Assembly: GCA_021234155.1 (NCBI GenBank)
Contig: JAJEKV010000075.1
Span: 4,542,230 to 4,606,229 of the forward strand
DNA: 64,000 bases
From: Isoetes taiwanensis
Lineage: Eukaryota > Streptophyta > Lycopodiopsida > Isoetales > Isoetaceae
Direction: 5' to 3'
The position numbers were made by a program, and so were the translations under genes. Below, piece by piece: positions 1 through 10,492 of the stretch. The notes beneath the pieces are model-generated. The model made no database searches. It was not told the DNA's origin and saw only the letters and a program-made list of their open reading frames with translations. The stretch's first letter is position 1, and every line of letters starts with the position of its first letter.

Positions 1-241
1 GGCCCAGGTGTCAAGGCGAAATTGATAAACTCCTTCTTTGCCGGGCGATTTATGAGGTCAAACATTACGAATGGGTGAGCCCCATCGTCATTGTTCTCAA
101 ATACAACGGTAAGATCCGCGTCTGTGTGGACTATCACAAACTCAATCAGGCCCGCGAACGTGATCACTTTCCACTTCCCTTCACAAACCAGGTTCTGGAA
201 GAGGTTGCTGGTCATGAAATGTACTCCTTCATGGATGGTTT
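1..241 (+). pseudogene. Ty3/gypsy reverse transcriptase, N-terminal part (outer element)
   Basis: Translation of about 60-235 gives VSPIVIVLKYNGKIRVCVDY followed by a KLNQ-like stretch and ends in MYSFMDGF, the classical RT blocks 1-3 of Ty3/gypsy elements (primer-grip side and the first catalytic Asp region). The frame is cut at 241 by the copia LTR and continues at 5687 with the GYNQIS block. It matches the RT of the inner minus-strand gypsy copy around 13840-14060. It is non-functional as it stands because of the insertion. Confidence 0.9.
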
Positions 242-846
242 TGTTGCATAATGTTCAGAAAATATTCTCTGAGTTTATGATGATTCAGATGAGTTCTTGC
301 AGTTGGTTCTGATTGCTAGGTTGTTATCGGCAAGTTACAGCTTTGAATCATTTGTACCTTGGTCTTGTTGGTCACATAAGGTGAAATATTGGCATTAAAA
401 GACCAATGGTTAAAGGGTTAAAAGATAAGTTAGAAGCCATCGAATATTGAGGTAAATTATATTGCTTATTTAAGATGGCAAATGAAATTATAGCAGATCG
501 AGTTCAATGGTCGATGAAGGCAAAACCGTCGGAGCTGAACACCTCGGTTGCTTAACCGCCGGATCTGCTAGGCTATATACACCTGTGAACATTGGATCCA
601 ACTCTGAGTGAGCCGGATCCAGCAGAAAACGTCTAAGGTGTATGGTTGTGGTGGTCTTCTGATGTTTGAATCGTTACCAAATCTACAGTAACAATTGAGA
701 TTTGAATTCAATGGTTATTTGGCTTATTATTAATAAGGAAGTTGTGACTTAAGCTTGTTGCATTGAGTTAAGTCTTATTGTACTAGATCAAGTAGTGATA
801 AGTAGAAAGGTGATTTTATCTTAAGGAATTTCTTGATCTAACAACA
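242..846 (+). repeat. copia 5' LTR
   Basis: It begins TGTTGCATAATG and ends AACAACA, a TG...CA pair within a 5-bp TGTTG/CAACA inverted repeat. A TATA-like CTATATAC at 573-580 is the likely promoter core. It differs from the 3' LTR by several short complex replacements and indels, mostly at CAG/CTG positions (for example around 303-345 against 5153-5200). Confidence 0.93.
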
Positions 847-848
847 AG

Positions 849-860
849 TGGTATCAGAGC
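849..860 (+). other. Primer binding site, initiator tRNA-Met
   Basis: TGGTATCAGAGC, two bases after the 5' LTR, is complementary to the 3' end of plant initiator tRNA-Met. This is the usual minus-strand primer of copia elements. Confidence 0.92.
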
Positions 861-875
861 ACCAGGTTCAAGATC

Positions 876-1702
876 ATGGCCAGTAGATTTGGAGCAAACT
901 TACTCAATGCAGTTGAAGTCTATAAAGGAGGGGCAGGATTTCAAATCTGGAAAAACCAGATTATGCATATTCTAGAAGTAGAGGATCTGTGGGAACTTGT
1001 AGATCCCAATGCAGGTGAGGATGATGCAGATGACACATCTTCTACAAGTATTGCAGGTGCAGGTGCAAGCTCAATAGCTGGAGAAGTCAGAGGAGGAGGA
1101 TCAGCAAATCTTAGTGGAGAAGGAAGCAGTTCAGCAAATGCAATCAGAATTGCAAAAATAAAGGAGGCCAAAGGAATCATTTGCAGTAAGGTTGGTCCAA
1201 CCATCATGCTAAAACTCAGAGGTAAGACTCCTAGGCAGATGTGGAATTATATGCTTAAAAATTATGAAGCCAAGACATCTTCCCAAATTGATGTTTTAGA
1301 GACTGAACTAAGGAATTTAAGATTTCATGAGGATGATGATGTGTCAGAATTTTTTAATAAATTTGACAACATCATAGCAGACCTTGATGGAGCTGGAGTA
1401 GTCATTAATGAGAGGTATCAAGTCTTATCTATTGCTAATGCAGTGGCAGCCAATGAACATCTATCACGAATGTAGCAAAAACAAGACTTAAGGCTGAAAA
1501 CATGTTAAGGACAGAAATTGAACAAAGGAAAGTCAGAAAAGAATATGAGGAAGCTAGTGAAATACTCTATGCTGGGGGAAAAAGACGAGTAGGTCCCTGT
1601 TTCTATTGCAATGCTGAAGGTCACATTAAGGTCAACTGTCCTAAGTTGTCAAAAACCAATAGATGCTTTAATTGTCAAGGGTTTGGACATGTTCTTTGCT
1701 AA
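876..1702 (+). pseudogene. copia Gag (UBN2-type) with two CCHC zinc knuckles
   Basis: The ORF from ATG 876 (MASRFGANLLNAVEVYKG) runs 199 codons to a stop at 1475. A second frame from 1502 carries the C-terminal part. Residues with the W-x-LV and LRNLRF-type blocks match copia gag (nucleocapsid polyprotein). Two zinc knuckles, CFYCNAEGHIKVNC and CFNCQGFGHVLC, follow at about 1600-1702. The break at 1475-1502 and the stop after the second knuckle (its last Cys is displaced) point to frameshifts. Gag would package the element RNA in virus-like particles. The start was chosen because it lies just after the PBS and matches the family start. Confidence 0.88.
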
Positions 1703-1929
1703 TTGTTCCAGCCAAAGGAGCAAGATAAAACCAGAATGCGGTCGATGAAGCGGGGGGATACAATGCAAGAGGAACTAATTCTAGAGAAAGAGGGAATTTC
1801 AGAAATAGAGGAAGAGGAAGATCAACTAGTGTAAACATAACAAGAAAAGCAAGCGAAGAAGAACACGAGGAAGAATTGGGCCGAGAATCGAGGTAATTTC
1901 AAAAACACTTTCGGTTTAAAAAATGATTC

Positions 1930-2165
1930 TAAGAATGATGATAATCTATTTGTCATAGATAGTGGAGCTGAAAAGAAGTGTGATTAAATCAAATGCAGTT
2001 GAAGGAGAAGAATAGCGAAATTTCAGGTTTTTTTTCAATGGGAGATGGCAAATTAGAAAGGTTGAAGAAGAAGGACTTTTGGAGCTTTATGATTTGGAAG
2101 GGAAAGTGTTTTGGAGCTTGACAAAGTGTTTTGTGTGCCTAATATAGTGAAAAATCTCATTTACA
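1930..2165 (+). pseudogene. copia aspartic protease remnant
   Basis: NLFVIDSGAE around 1946-1979 contains the D-S-G-A catalytic motif of retroviral-type aspartic proteases, after which the frame breaks. Downstream, KVFCVPNIVKNLIYI-like sequence (about 2120-2165) matches the end of the copia protease domain. The protease normally cleaves the Gag-Pol polyprotein. It is degenerate here. Confidence 0.7.
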
Positions 2166-2171
2166 TTACGG

Positions 2172-3110
2172 TTGGTAGATCTTGGATATCATGTGACCTT
2201 TGAAAGGTTATTTTGTAAGATTATGATGGATAATAAAATCAAATTTCTTGGGAAAAGAATTGGCAAACTTTTTGGATTCTATAATGGTATGGCAGATTCA
2301 ATTAATTCTGTAATGTTGCCTACTTTACAAACATGGCATGAGAGACTTGGGCATACACATGCAAACAATATAAACTATATGATTAAAAGAGGAATGATTA
2401 TAGGAGAAGAAAGCAAGGAAGTAAATTTTCAATGCAAGGGCTATCTGCTGGGAAAAAACAGCAGGTTACCATTTCCTAAGCATGCAAAAAGAGCAAAGGA
2501 AATTCTGGAAATAGTGCACAGTGATCTTTGTGGACCCTTAAATGTAAGGAGCATACATGGGAAAAGGTATTTTATCACCTTCACGGATGATCTGACCAGA
2601 AAAACTAAATGCTACACTCTAAGGAGCAAGGATCAAGCTTTTGAAGCATTCAAGATATTCGATCACGAAGTAGAAAGACAAAGCGGTAAGCAAATTAAAT
2701 GCTTGAGAACCCGGAGGAGGAGATGAATTCATTTCTTACAGGTTCAATAAATATTGTCAACAACTTGGAATCAAAAGACAACTTACTTGTGCTCATACGC
2801 CTCAACAAAATGGAGTAGCAGAGAGGAAGAATAGGACACTTTGCTCAAGGCAGTGAGATCCATCTTGAAACATTACGGATTACCCAATTTCCTATGGGAG
2901 GAAACTCTTCAAGCCCCATTGCTAACATTCAAAATAAGTTACCTACAAGAAGTACAAATGGGAAAGCACCAGACAAACTATGGTATGGGACTGAACCCTC
3001 TTTTGATCAATACAAAGTGTATGGTTGTGCAGCCTATGCTCATATACGAGGAGAGACTAGGAAGAAATTAGATGGCCAGGGGCCTGCCTATGTTATCTTA
3101 TAGGCTATGA
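2172..3110 (+). pseudogene. copia GAG-pre-integrase and integrase
   Basis: The first ORF (2172-2726) has the HH..CC-like pre-integrase block around WHERLGHTHANNINYM, then the integrase core start EIVHSDLCGPLNVRSI with the first catalytic Asp and FTDDLTR with the second. A frameshift near 2700 moves to GDEF...CAHTPQQNGVAERKNR (about 2716-2840), which includes the catalytic Glu region. Two short overlapping frames to 3103 carry the C-terminal part (LWEETLQ, YKVYGCAAYAHI). The integrase would insert the cDNA. At least three frame breaks are visible. Confidence 0.85.
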
Positions 3111-3590
3111 TAGGGAATTCAAAAGGATACAAATTATCTGATCTTATCAAAAAAAGATCATACTAAGCGAGGGGATGTTACCTTTGGCGAGCATGCACTT
3201 TATAAATACAGGGAATTGGAGAAACAAAAAAGGACACGGGGAACTCAAAAGGACAATGGAAGTACAAAGGCGTAAAGTTTTGATGAGGATAATCTTTGGA
3301 AATGTTCACGATATGGAGCGGGTGAAAACATGGCGGAAAAAGAAGCGGGTAAATGAAGCGCGAATAATAATAATGTGAGAAATGAAATGGATGAAGGAAC
3401 TTCGGATAAACATGGATCATAGCAATGGTATTGTGAAAACTAGGAAAAAGACAAACTGAAGCGAAAAAACTTCGAAATGAATTGCAAATAGATGTAAGCA
3501 AATATGGCGAAAATATTGAAGGGAAAAGCAAGAGACTTCTTGAGGAACCTAGATCAGAGCGAATTGGAACAAATATTAGCTATTTTAGAG
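3111..3590 (+). other. copia integrase-RT linker region
   Basis: This low-complexity, charge-rich stretch (Lys/Glu/Arg-rich in every plus frame) lies between the integrase C-terminus and the RT. It has no long open frame and no motif that I can name. It corresponds to the variable linker of copia Pol. Confidence 0.5.
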
Positions 3591-4420
3591 CCAAACGTGC
3601 CCTCTTCATATGAAGAGTCAATGATTCTTGGAGACTCATTATATTGGAAGAAAGCAATGGAAGAAGAATTGGAGGCATTTGAGGAGAACTCAAACATATG
3701 AGCTAGTTAAGAGGCCAAATGGGAAAAATATTGTTAAAATAAATGGATATTTAGGCTTAAGCCTAACTCGATGGAAAGGGGCAAAATACAAAGCTAGATT
3801 GGTGGCAAAAGGATTTTCTCAAAAGAAAGGACTAGATTATGATGAGACCTTCTCTCAATAGTTAAATTAACAAGCTTGAGGATGCTATTAGTAGTAGCAA
3901 ATGCAAAGAATCTTGAAATACATCACATGGATGTAAAGCAGCTGCGTTTTCTAAATGCTAAATTGGATGAAGAAATTTTTATGGAGCAGCCACAAGGATA
4001 TGAAGTTGGAACCAACTTGCTTTGGAAGCTAAATAGGGCAGTCTATGGTCTTAAACAAGCACCTAGACAATGGTACATTTGTATAGATGAATATCTAAGA
4101 ATTGGTGGATTTAACAAATTGGAAAGTGATGGAAATATCTATATTTTTTAGACAAAGCAACAAATATTGCATCATTGCACTATATGTGGATGATTGCATT
4201 ATGGTCTCTAACTCTTTGGAATGTTTGAATTCTGACAAAAATATGTTAAAGCACAAGTTTAAAATGACTGATTTAGGTGAGTTAAAAAGTTCTTGGGAAT
4301 TGAAGTATCTGAGGAGCAGGAAAAGCGGTAAAAATCACACTCACCACGGACATCAAACATTGAGTATTTTGGAAAGGTTTGGAATGAGTGTGTAAAGCGA
4401 TCAATACTCCTTTGGTGCTG
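3591..4420 (+). pseudogene. copia reverse transcriptase
   Basis: RT blocks in order are VPSSYEES...WKKAMEEEL, YKARLVAKGFSQKKGLDYDE, LEIHHMDVKQLRFLNAKLDE, EEIFMEQPQGYE, LNRAVYGLKQAPRQWY and ALYVDDCIMVSNS. The catalytic YVDD is at 4183-4194. Four frames are needed (3504-3701, 3628-3861, 3876-4151, 4102-4395), so the reading frame is broken near 3690, 3860 and 4130. In the HMDVKQ block the usual FLNG/FLHG is disturbed (QLRFLNA), so the first catalytic Asp is kept but its neighbourhood is altered. Confidence 0.92.
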
Positions 4421-4589
4421 GACATGCCATATCAGAGGACATGTGTCCCAAAAATATTTCAGAACTAAAGGAAATGGAGGGAATACCATCTGAGAATTAT
4501 TGGGTTGCTTACTTTGTATGTTAGTAATTGTACAGCATACGATATTGCTTTTTCTTGTCAAAGTTTGCTAAGTAGGTACTCAAAGCAAC

Positions 4590-4990
4590 CTTAAAGGGCA
4601 CCAACATTGGATAGCGGCAAAAGTAATGCTTGGTGGAGCAGCCATAACATGGAAGTCTAAGAAACAATCAAAAACAACTGCTATGTCTTCATTGAAGGCT
4701 GAATATGTAGCTACCACTCTTCTTTGCTAAAGAAATCGTTTGGGCGGAGATTGTTAAATGAGTTAGATATAAGACAAAGAAAAGGCCACCATTTTATTAT
4801 GTGGCGATAAAAGTTGTATTGCCATCACTAGAAATCTGTTTTACATCAAAGAACCAAGCACATTGAACTGCATATACATTTTATCGGGGAAATGGTTGCA
4901 AAAGGGCGAGGTTCGGTGGAGTTCATAGGCACTCAAGATTAAAAGGCTGCGGATATTCTCACAAAAGCTCTCACATATATCAAGTTCAGA
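4590..4990 (+). pseudogene. copia RNase H remnant
   Basis: The MLGGAAITWKSKKQ and SSLKAEYVA blocks (about 4625-4715) and a degraded KHIELHIHFI-like stretch (4857-4885) are the standard copia RNase H motifs. This domain degrades the RNA strand during cDNA synthesis. Several frame breaks are present. Confidence 0.8.
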
Positions 4991-5087
4991 AAATTTGAAA
5001 ACTTACTTGGTGTTACAGGAATTGATCATTCTTGTGACGGATAAATGTTATCCGACTAACAATTGAGAGAACATTATCGATGGGGAA

Positions 5088-5681
5088 TGTTGCATAATGT
5101 TCAGAAAATATTCTCTGAGTTTATGATGATTCAGATGAGTTCTTGCAGTTGGTTACAGTGCTAGGTTGTTATCTGGCAAGTTACACTAAACGCTGTACCT
5201 TGGTCTTGTTGGTCACATAAGGTGAAATATTGGCATTAAAAGACCAATGGTTAAAGGGTTAAAAGATAAGTTAGAAGCCATCGAATATTGAGGTAAATTA
5301 TATTGCTTATTTAAGATGGCAAATGAAATTATAGCGGTCGAGTTCAATGGTGGGGTGAAGGCAAAACCGTCGGAGCTGAACACCTCGGTTGCTTAACCGC
5401 CGGATCTGCTAGGCTATATACACCTGTGAACATTGGATCCAACTCTGAGTGAGCCGGATCCAGCAGAAAACGTCTAAGGTGTATGGTTGTCGGTGCTACA
5501 GTGTTTGAATCGTTACCAAATCTACAGTAACAATTGAGATTTGAATATAATGGTTATTTGGCTTATTATTAATAAGGAAGTTGTGACTTAAGCTTGTTGC
5601 ATTGAGTTAAGTCTTATTGTACTAGATCAAGTAGTGATAAGTAGAAAGGTGATTTTATCTTAAGGAATTGATCTAACAACA
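5088..5681 (+). repeat. copia 3' LTR
   Basis: It has the same TGTTGCATAATG start and CAACA end as 242-846, and is about 11 bp shorter. It is preceded by the purine tract ATGGGGAA (5080-5087), the likely plus-strand primer. Confidence 0.93.
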
Positions 5682-6200
5682 AGTTTTTAGGCTACAATCA
5701 AATTTCAATCAAAGAGGCGGATCAACTCAAGACTACCTTTACCACCCGTAGAAGTCACTTTTTGCCTACAAGGTGGTTCCTTTTGGTTTATCCAACTCTC
5801 CATCCATGTTTCAACACATCATGCTCTCGGTTTTCAAGATTATATGAAGGAGAAACCCTTTCTCCAATTTTTTCAAGATGACTTTTCCGCCTCTGAGTTC
5901 CATGGATGACCACGGATAAATTAGAACTTGTCTTTCGAGAAATGTGATGAGTCGGGGCATTAGTCTCAATCCCGAGAAGTGCACCTTCTGCGTCACCTCT
6001 GGTGTTCTGTTAGGACATGTGGTCAGTAAAGCAGGTATCACCACGGATCACCGCTAAAATCGATTCGCGTGCTTAAAACTCAAGCACCATCTAATATCAA
6101 GGAGATCGTTCTTTCACGGGCAAGGTAAATTATTATTCCACCTTCATTCTGGACTTGCAGCCATTGCTGATCCCATTCATAAACTCACGGGTGATGAATC
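5682..6200 (+). pseudogene. Ty3/gypsy RT, C-terminal part (outer element)
   Basis: After the copia target duplication the RT resumes with GYNQISIKEADQLKTTFTT. The active-site box reads FLQFFQDDFSA, so the canonical YxDD is FQDD (5871-5882). The inner copy has the same FQDD. The thumb/connection region follows to about 6200 (GHVVSKAGITTDH-like). Frames change repeatedly. Sequence and spacing match 13353-13860 on the minus strand. Confidence 0.88.
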
Positions 6201-6229
6201 CACTTGGGCTTGGAATTCCTAAGCGGATC

Positions 6230-6690
6230 TTTGCTTTCCAACTTGATTAAAGATCTTGCTTACTCAGGCCCCCGTGCTTGTTTCTCCTCAATGGGACAAG
6301 CCTTTTCATGTTCATGTCGATGTCTCAGCATTTGCTGTTCTCTCACAAGCATTTGGCCAGCCTGCGATAAACCGAACCGTTATGCCCGAGAAAAACTCAA
6401 TCCTGGCGGCGCCAACTACTCTGCCACCGAGAGGGAGGCATTGGGCTTAATTTTTGTGTCCAACGCTTCCGTCATTATTTGTTGGGCGTCGGATCAAATT
6501 CTTTGTTGATCATCGGGCACTTCTTTATCGATCAACAAGTCCACGCCCACGGGCGGGATTGCTCGTTAGGTCCTTCCGGTTACAAAATTAAGCTCCGTTT
6601 GAAATCGTTCATAAAGCTGGCAAATCTCATGTTGTACCAGATTATCTCTCTCACGCATCCACACGGATGATCCCTCCACGGGTGTTTCAG
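6230..6690 (+). pseudogene. Ty3/gypsy RNase H (outer element)
   Basis: LTQAPVLVSPQWDKPFHVHV with the following DVSAFA is the gypsy RNase H start (first catalytic Asp), followed by NYSATEREALG and FFVDHRALL-like blocks in shifted frames. The catalytic residues are partly obscured by frameshifts. It is collinear with the inner copy at 12690-13333 (minus). Confidence 0.82.
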
Positions 6691-6982
6691 GATGCCTTTC
6701 ACGGCCTTTCGGTATTTTTTAGTCACGGCCCGCCCCCATTGGTTTCATAACTTTCAGCAATATCTCCTCACGGGTGCTCTTCCCTCACGAAGATCCCACG
6801 CTCTCTCGGAAAAACCCGATCCGCCACCCGCGATCAATTTCTCCGTGAGGTCAGAGACTACACCATGGTTGCGGGCCATCTTTACAAAGCAGCGGCAAGG
6901 ATATGGTCCTTGGCGCTATGTACTCCCTCATGAAGTGCCCGATATCGTTCGACAAGCCCATCAAGGGGCTTGGTGGTGGTCA
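6691..6982 (+). pseudogene. Gypsy integrase zinc-binding N-terminus (outer element, 5' half)
   Basis: This stretch carries the HWFHNFQQYLLTGALPSR tether and the YGPWRYVLPHEVPDIVRQAH block, which is the H-H side of the HHCC zinc-binding domain. It is cut at 6982 by the inner gypsy LTR and resumes at 18088. The last five bases before the break, GGTCA (6978-6982), are repeated at 18088-18092. Confidence 0.88.
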
Positions 6983-7565
6983 TGTTTGGGTGCAGGTTGG
7001 GGAACTCCCTGAAAGACCCCCTGTGGAGGACCCTTGGATCTAACAGGAGAATCCGGGAGCTATGTCACTGTGGGATTTGCAAAAAGAACAAGGAAAGGAG
7101 AACAGAAGCAAAAAGAGAACAATGAGATCACAATAATGAGAACAACTTCCTTGATGTCAATGAAGATACATGAGCTCTACTGTCGAGAGAAAACTGAAGT
7201 GAGACAAGACTCAAAACTCATCATATGCTAGCTCTACTCATATATATAGTACAATGGCCTTTGGCCCAATATAGACACTCGATTTTAGGGTGTCGACTCA
7301 CGGAAGGAGGCCTGATTCTGCGAGGAATCTTTGGCGGTGCCTCTTGAAATGCACGAAATCAATGGCCCGCCGACCCGGCCCGGTGACGGACCGTCACTTG
7401 TCCGGCGCCTCCTTTTGGCCGGCGTGGGCTTTGGCTGCGTGAAATGCAGCTTGGTCTTTTGCGGGGCCTTTGGCGGCCGACCCGTGCACATTGCGGATCC
7501 TTAGCCTTGAGTTGGTCCGGTCGTATGCATGAATAGTCTGTACCCGGCCGCGTCACGGGACTAAC
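6983..7565 (-). repeat. Inner gypsy 3' LTR
   Basis: On the minus strand the LTR runs TGTTAGTCC...CCAAACA. A TATA-like run (ATATATA near 7245-7255) sits at the equivalent place in all three LTRs of this family (also about 17762 and 21865). The polypurine tract GGTGGGGAGGAG (minus strand, about 7566-7577) adjoins it. Confidence 0.9.
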
Positions 7566-10492
7566 CTCCTCCCCACCAAACGACACTCGAGTGAAGAAAG
7601 GAGGAAGTGTTTCCGATGGCGGGAACCAGGCGGTCGAAAGTGATCCTCCGCGTGAATGAGGGCGGGCGCCATTGTGGTAAGTGCCTATGAGGTCCTGGCG
7701 TGTTTGAAGAGCGTCATGAGTGTTGAGCCCAAGGGCAGGATCTGCATCAATAAGGAATTTAGAACGCACCATGTCTTCAAAGGGCTGCATGTGCGTCGGA
7801 AAGAAAGGCAATTGGCACTCCATGAGAAGCGGTCACGGTCACCCGGAAACAGCGACAGCGGCATTCGGGTTGCAATAAAAGATGGGGCAATTTACCGATT
7901 TAAGGAGCTTACCGGGATGCACTTGAGAAGCAGCCACGAAGCGGCTTGGCCGGTTACGGAAAAGGATCCGTGAGGTGGCGGCATTCTATAAGAAGGCATC
8001 AAGGCCATGAACAGCATCAGCAGGCTTTTGCCAACCACGCTCATTTGCAATATAGATCCAATTTTTAGTAGAGTCCAAAGTGGCACCTTCCTCCCAATTG
8101 GAGCGTCTGACAAATCGTGGATCCCACCGGAGATCCGTCGAGATCTGAGGGGGAGTCCACCCAGCGTGGCCATCCAGGACCTTGGTCCAAAAGGGAAGAC
8201 GCCAATCAGAGGTGAGGGCAGTAGGCGTGGAGGGACTCCTAATGAAGCATATGGAGAAGGAGCCATGCCCGTGGGCGTGGGTTGCTGAGCCATGTCCCTG
8301 AATTCACGAACAAGATCCTGATCAAGAGCACGGCACCAATGGTCCCACTCGGAAACAGAAAGCTGATTGTAGACAGGAGGATTAACCCAACCCGTTGGAA
8401 TGGTCTTGCTGTCCAGAAGGCCACGCAGTTGATTGTAGCCTCCCAAGTGTTGCATATAAATTTGGGCAAACTCAAGATCCTCAGGATGCGCTAAATTTCT
8501 CCGTACCTGTTCCAATGTTTCAGCCTGCCACAGAGGTAAGTCCTGAGCAAGTTCAGGCATGTATCTTGGAATTTATCGTGTAGATCAGCCAGATAGAAGT
8601 CATGAAAAACATAGGCCATTGGCTGAACAACGCGGAAGTTGACTAAATCCGGATCTTCACAGTCAATCTGATCAAAAACCAAAAGGGCACAAAGTAAACC
8701 TTTGTCTTCGATAGAAAGATCCGGCCAGATCCTGAGAAAATCCGCACGGCGGAGTGGCTGTTGATTAATCTGACCGACTGCCGCGTACCACTTCAGAAGA
8801 AAAAGGTGGCGTCGGTCAACCACATAGTCCAGATAACTGGAAGGAGTGGAGAAATCCATAGGGATGCAGGTAGCAATGTCAATATAGCCCTCATGTTTAT
8901 TTTGGGCCTCTTCGGCAGATTGAACAGCTTGCTGGAGCTGATGTTCAAGATCACGTATCCGGTTCTCCTTTTCTAGCAGAAGGCATGACTGATCACGGGT
9001 CCGTTTATTAGAGAGCGTGCTATGTGAAGAGGATGGCCCAGGAGTATGGAGGCGAAGCATGGCAATCTCTGCGTCATCAATGACCTTTTGTTTTGAGCCT
9101 CCCGTAAGCTGATCCTGGAGAGTCGTGAGCTGATTGGTCAGCGTGGAAAGCTGAGTGTCTAAAGAGGTGATTCGGGCATCACGCGCAAGGAGGTCATGGG
9201 CTTGAGAGGTGTAATTGTGGCTTCGGCCTCTGAGGGTGTCAAGCTTAGCAATGTCTTTCTCCTTGTCACCCAGGAGGGTATCCTTTGTCTTGACCTGCTC
9301 CGGCAATTCCTGAATGGTGGTTTTATGCGGAGCTTTGTTGATCGGCAAGCGGGCTGGTCTGATCCACAATGCATTCTTGAGATAGATCGTCCGGGCTGTA
9401 AAAAGAGTCTCATGCTTTGCTTGAAGTTTGTCTTCAAAGGTTTGAACTGCGTGTTTGCGGCTGAAGGTCTCTGTGAACACGCGTCCGAGGAGCCTCGGGG
9501 GCGGCTTGAACACCATGCATGAGGACTTCACGGGATTCTTGTAACTTGAGGACAGCCCGGCAGAACATCCTACGGGTATTGATCTGGTGGCGAGGATGTG
9601 GAGGTGCAGGGGCCTGCTGTTGCCGTGTTTGGGACGTCTGAGAGACATGATGAGAAGTGGAGGGCATGGATTCCGTGGAGGTAGAAGAGAGCGTGACATC
9701 GCGTGGCATTGCATTGATCATGACCCGGGGAGAAGAAGGGCGTGAAGTTGCAACCTGTTGGTTTTGAGGAAGTGAATGAAAGGACTGCTGAGTGGAGGCG
9801 TGAGAAGCAGAAGGTGACTCCGGGAGAGGAAGGTAATGTCGGATGATGGCTTGAAGATGGGCGCCCACCGAGGAATCAAAGCGGAGGAAGGTGCAGCCTA
9901 TGAATCGATCTACTTCTTGAAGAAGTCGGAAGAATAGCGATTGGGGCCAATCAATATGGTGAGTGGAAGCGTGTGGCGTGATGACAATATTGTAGAAACG
10001 GTTTGTTGATATGGGTGTTTTTGATGGAGTACCCAAGCAATTTGCGCCACAGAAACTTGACAAAAGTGTCATGGGGCTTTGCAATGTTGGTGAGGTGATG
10101 CATGTTAGCTTGATAAGGAACAGCGCCAAACTGAGTGACATCCAAGTCTTGTAAGGCAGCCCAAGATAAAGAAGGTTTTTTTAGAGGAATGTGGAATACC
10201 TTAGAAATCAAAGGCTGAGTAAGCAAAATGGTGGTGCCATCGACCATGGTAGCATATCCTTCCGGGCTGTTGACGATATGAGCAACAAACCGCTTCAATT
10301 GCTTTCGAGGATTTGGCCGAGGAGGTCCATTTGTGAGAATTAATTAAAAGCTCTGGCGTTCAGCGACTTCCGCGACTTCGGGCCAATTAGGGCTTCGCGA
10401 AAGGTGGGTGTCGAGAAGGTCACAGACTCAAAAAGAGCCGGATCCCTTGGAGCAGAAGCCTGGAGTTGAGGAAATTTGGGTGCAGTAGCCAT
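7561..10492 (-). pseudogene. Extra ORF downstream of pol, inner gypsy copy (unrecognised, ~950 codons)
   Basis: The ORF starts at ATG 10492 (minus; MATAPKFPQLQASAPRDPA) and runs through overlapping broken frames to a stop inside the LTR boundary at 7561-7563. Layout: an N-terminal globular region to about 9950 (FVAHIVNSPEGY, PSLSWAALQDLDV, KTHDTFVKFLWRK and KNTHINK blocks); a Pro/Ser/Thr-rich linker (about 9600-9830); a Glu/Gln-rich coiled coil (about 9080-9480 and 8900-8990); and a C-terminal globular region (YLDYVVDRRHLFLLKWY, DFLRIWPDLSIEDKGLL, QPMAYVFHDFYLADL, GLNTHDALQTRQDLIG). No signal peptide or membrane segment is evident. Position matches the env-like third ORF of some plant gypsy lineages, but nothing here resembles an envelope protein. 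I do not recognise the family. Confidence 0.75.

Larger units (their letters stand above)
242..5681 (+). mobile_element. Complete Ty1/copia LTR retrotransposon
   Basis: LTRs of about 605 bp (242-846) and 594 bp (5088-5681) start TGTTG and end CAACA. A primer binding site TGGTATCAGAGC follows the 5' LTR, and a purine tract ATGGGGAA precedes the 3' LTR. Domain order is gag with zinc knuckles, protease, integrase, RT, RNase H, the copia order. Flanking target duplications are GGTTT (237-241) and AGTTT (5682-5686, one mismatch). The inferred empty site reads through gypsy RT codons. Several frameshifts and stops interrupt pol, so it is probably non-autonomous now, although some breaks could be sequence errors. 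Confidence 0.95.

Noticed and set aside
941-1207. Minus-strand hydrophobic ORF opposite copia gag
   Set aside because: Shadow of the Ala/Gly/Ser-rich gag segment on the other strand.
7656-7973. Plus-strand ORFs inside 7000-11250
   Set aside because: They are antisense shadows of the minus-strand gypsy extra ORF and LTR; composition mirrors the real frame.
7561-10492. Retroviral envelope gene
   Set aside because: The position is env-like, but no signal peptide, transmembrane segment or cysteine-rich ectodomain is visible in either copy.
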